The notes under the pieces were generated by a model. That model had not been told where the DNA came from, did not search any database, and saw only the letters and a list, made by a program, of their open reading frames with translations. Source: Fagopyrum homotropicum (Eukaryota > Streptophyta > Magnoliopsida > Caryophyllales > Polygonaceae). From it: DNA of 64,000 bases. Positions 61,386-64,000 of this stretch are shown here, piece after piece. A program made the position numbers and the translations under genes. Positions within the stretch are counted from its first letter, which is position 1. Each line of letters opens with the position of its first letter. The stretch spans positions 99,385,994 to 99,449,993 of the forward strand of contig BSWB01000005.1 in the NCBI GenBank assembly GCA_033239125.1. Direction: 5' to 3'.

Positions 61386-64000
61386 TGTTCGCTCCAAACG
61401 GTGTGTGCAAGCTTTAAATTTATAACCCTAGACTTAAGCTTAAAAACAAGGATGCGAACCCGCAGTGTACGGGTCAATCGTAGTAAAAGCAAGAAAATTC
61501 CAGGGGTCGATCACAGGGACTCGGTGAAACAGAGTCAATACGGTGTGCTAATGTTAATACTAACCACAAGAGCGAATTAACACAATCAAAGATGAATAAG
61601 ATGTCAAATAAAGCAAACATGCAATTCTAGGGATTAAAGCATCTAGTTGTGGTTCCAACTCAAGATCTGTAGATAAGCGGACAAAGCTGAGATTTTTGCG
61701 TGGGGAAGGTGTTACTAAAGTGGAGTAGATCACCGGGTAAGTCTCACTACACACTAATCCTAAACCGTAACTCTTATTACCGGGTAAGTCTCAAGGAATC
61801 AAGATAAAGAACTATAACCTCAAACTAACACACCATCTAAGGGAATAGAATCAACCTTTACCGGGTAAGTCTCAGGCTAACTCACAAAGATGGGATGGAA
61901 GCACATTCAAACCCCAATAAAGGATAAACCTTTATTACCTACACTTATGATCGTCAATACACAAACTAAGGAATTACCGGGTAAGTCTCATCCTAAGCTT
62001 GCTTTGAACTAGGAAAGGTGTAATAAGAATAGGATTTGGCAAACTCTAACACTTAACTCTCAGTTATGGATCAGATAAGTCACCTCGGTCAGCCAGTTTC
62101 CACCCCGGCCGAGATGTTCATCGACTGAACGAGATGCTTAGGGTTAAGGTTAAAGACTCGAACTTTCAGGATCCTACTGGAATCTAAGACTATTCTATCA
62201 TTGTTTTTCCCACAACCTTCAGCCAATCACCCTAGAATCACACAAGGAAATTAGCCACTCATCATCATAATGAAAGTATTAAAATATATGGGAAGAAGGT
62301 GAATATTTGAACAAAGAAGAATTTAATGAAAAGACTTCAATAACTGAATCAAATATCACAACAAGGCGTTCCTTGGATAACAATCCAAAAAGACAAGACA
62401 ACAATTGAGGGAATTGAAGACAATCTTACAAAACCCTTCAAAAAGCTATAAAAGCTATGGACTTCAATCTTCCTTCAACCTTCAAAAAGGTTCTTCAACT
62501 CTCCCAACTTGGAGTAGGCTGCTGTTGCTGCGTGTTTTTCGGTGTAAGCGGGATGTGGTGATCCGAAGATGATTGAATTATGGAAAATCCAACCCTTTAT
62601 ATAGGAAAAATACCCTCCAAAGATAAAATATCTTAGAAAGATCTTTTCTCATAAATATAGGTAAAATATAAGATCTTCTTCCTTCCAGGAGCCAAGCCCA
62701 AAAATATAAGATCACCTTCCAAAGATAGAAGATCTCAGCCAAGAATAAAATATTCTCGCCGCGTCCCAGGTGTTCGCCTCGGTCGAGTCGACTTCTCTGG
62801 ATCACCTCGGTCGAGGTGAATCTGTAGTCAACCGAGGTGAATCACAACTGAATGTGAAATCTCTCCTCTGGATCACCTCGGTCTAGGTGTTCACCTCGGT
62901 CTAGGTGTTCACCTCGGTCTAGGTGTTCACCTCAGTCTAGGTGTTCACCTCGGTCTAGGTGTTCACCTCGGTCTAGGTGTTCACCTCGGTCTAGGTGTTC
63001 ACCTCGGTCTAGGTGACATTGTAGCTGACCTAGGTGAATTTCAGCTGCGTGTAAATCTCTTAAATCTGGTCCAAAGTGAATCTTTAATCCATGGTTATGC
63101 TTCCTGGATGGTTCCTTATGTTCCTGAATGTAGCTCCAATGACTCCATAGCTCCTTTTGCTCCTTTTTGATGCAAAACGTACCAAATTACCTGCAATTAC
63201 AACGAAAATAGGTGTAGACCTCGATTCTCGCAAAGGTAGATGAAATGGTAGTGAAATCACATAATGCACATACAAACATGCAGATTATGAAAGATAAAAC
63301 GTCAAAACAAACCCCAAAATATAGACTATAATTCATGCTATCAAAATACCCCATACTTAGCCCTTGCTTGTCCCCAAGCAAGTTCTGCATATAGAAGACA
63401 AGGTAGAATGGATTATAAGTCATAAAAATCAATGAAAAGTCTTTCAAAACATTTTATGGTGTGCAACTATCATAGATCACTCTAAGAGAATACTTCCTGG
63501 AATTAAAAAAAACTCAATATGCTTAAAACATTTTATAAATATAGGAAAGTTGTTCATCTTTGCACAAAATCATAGAATGCATAATAAATCATAATTATCA
63601 AAATTAATCATGTATAATCCGATTTAAACCGCTAAGTCAATCAACAAGCTCAAGGTCTCAAGGGCTTCCCAAAAGAAAAGGTCAAGAAACGTGTAGGGTA
63701 GGGATGTATGTAAGGTAATGTGGTGCTAGAATCCGAGAAAAGGATGAACTTCACTTGCACTTTGACTTGCAACATCTTCCACCAATAAGCTTTGCTTATT
63801 TCGCACTTTTTTTTTTTCTTTTACTTTACTTTTTGGGATGCATGGACAGAGGTGCACAATAACCGAAGCCTAGGAGATCCGCAATCATCAATTTCTTGAG
63901 ATGCATCAAACCCTTGATGCACATACCATGACCCGTTAGGAATATCGCTCAATCCGACTTTGGCAAGACACAAACACCCGGCTATGTGAATGGTGCCGAG
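61386..64000 (-). mobile_element. Athila-3: Athila-type element, minus orientation, 3' end
   Basis: 3' LTR 61386-63343, then on the minus strand the polypurine tract (AAGTATGGGG, near 63350) and the 3' internal tail (GGGGACAAGCAAGGGC). The plus-strand left edge TGTTCGCTCC is the reverse of an Athila LTR end (GGAGCGAACA). It lies in the Athila-2 protease gene, and the flanking bases ACATG (61381-61385) may be the target duplication. 63344-64000 is noncoding internal sequence; the rest of the element is right of the window. Confidence 0.82.
62874..63015. repeat. Eight-unit 18-bp tandem array in the Athila-3 LTR
   Basis: Units CACCTCGGTCTAGGTGTT start at 62874, 62892, 62910, 62928 (one G to A change), 62946, 62964, 62982 and 63000. 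Each unit is an imperfect palindrome (CACCT/AGGTG). Isolated copies surround it: CACCTCGGTCGAGGTG (62803-62818), ACCGAGGTGAATCAC near 62830, and weaker ones at 62080-62140. Confidence 0.92.

Noticed and set aside
62874..63015. CRISPR-like appearance of the 18-bp array
   Set aside because: Units are directly adjacent without spacers, the DNA is plant nuclear, and the array lies within an LTR.

Overview
This is nuclear DNA of a flowering plant, most likely a eudicot. It has introns with GT/AG borders, an AT-rich background, a plant-only GRAS gene, a plant MPP6-type gene, and nested plant LTR retrotransposons of the Athila, Tekay, Reina, Ale and SIRE types. Lineage names come from protein motifs, primer sites and LTR ends read by eye; no database was searched.

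Layout. 0-10.1 kb: the 3' end of a Ty3 element with its LTR, then a decayed Tekay-like Ty3 element whose pol is cut by two solo LTRs. 10.1-16.3 kb: Ty3 gag and pol remnants on the minus strand, cut by a 534-bp hAT-type MITE and a SIRE-type solo LTR. 17.4-20.7 kb: a complete hAT transposon (terminal repeats, 8-bp target duplication) whose transposase has one internal stop. 22.8-34.9 kb: the gene island. It holds a two-exon GRAS gene of the LISCL type (plus) and, convergent to it, a five-exon MPP6 gene (minus) whose second intron contains a young Ale-type copia element. 35-38.6 kb: a Mutator-like region with a DUF1985 gene fragment facing a MURA transposase fragment. 38.6-64 kb: a nest in which a SIRE-like copia element (itself holding a non-LTR retrotransposon fragment) is cut by Athila-1. 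Athila-1 holds a Tekay-type solo LTR and is entered by Athila-2, which is entered by Athila-3.

The two host genes are probably functional. GRAS/LISCL proteins are transcriptional regulators, and MPP6 is a nuclear RNA exosome cofactor. Nothing suggests that they work together.

Most interesting observation: nearly every large LTR element carries clusters of a short palindromic motif peculiar to that element: CCACGGCCGTGG (Athila-1), GAAAATCGGCCGATTTTC (Athila-2), CACCTCGGTCTAGGTG (Athila-3), CAAGGCCTTG plus AAGATCTT (SIRE), CCGCCCCTRCGG (two unrelated LTRs). In Athila-1 it recurs in the LTR, in the coding region between protease and RT, and in the 3' noncoding region. At one aligned site Athila-1 and Athila-2 keep the same flank but carry different palindromes, so the motif appears to be swapped as a unit. 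I know of no described system that explains this. A second observation is an 18-bp inverted repeat that places the Ale element's primer-site position opposite its own U5, which suggests self-priming.
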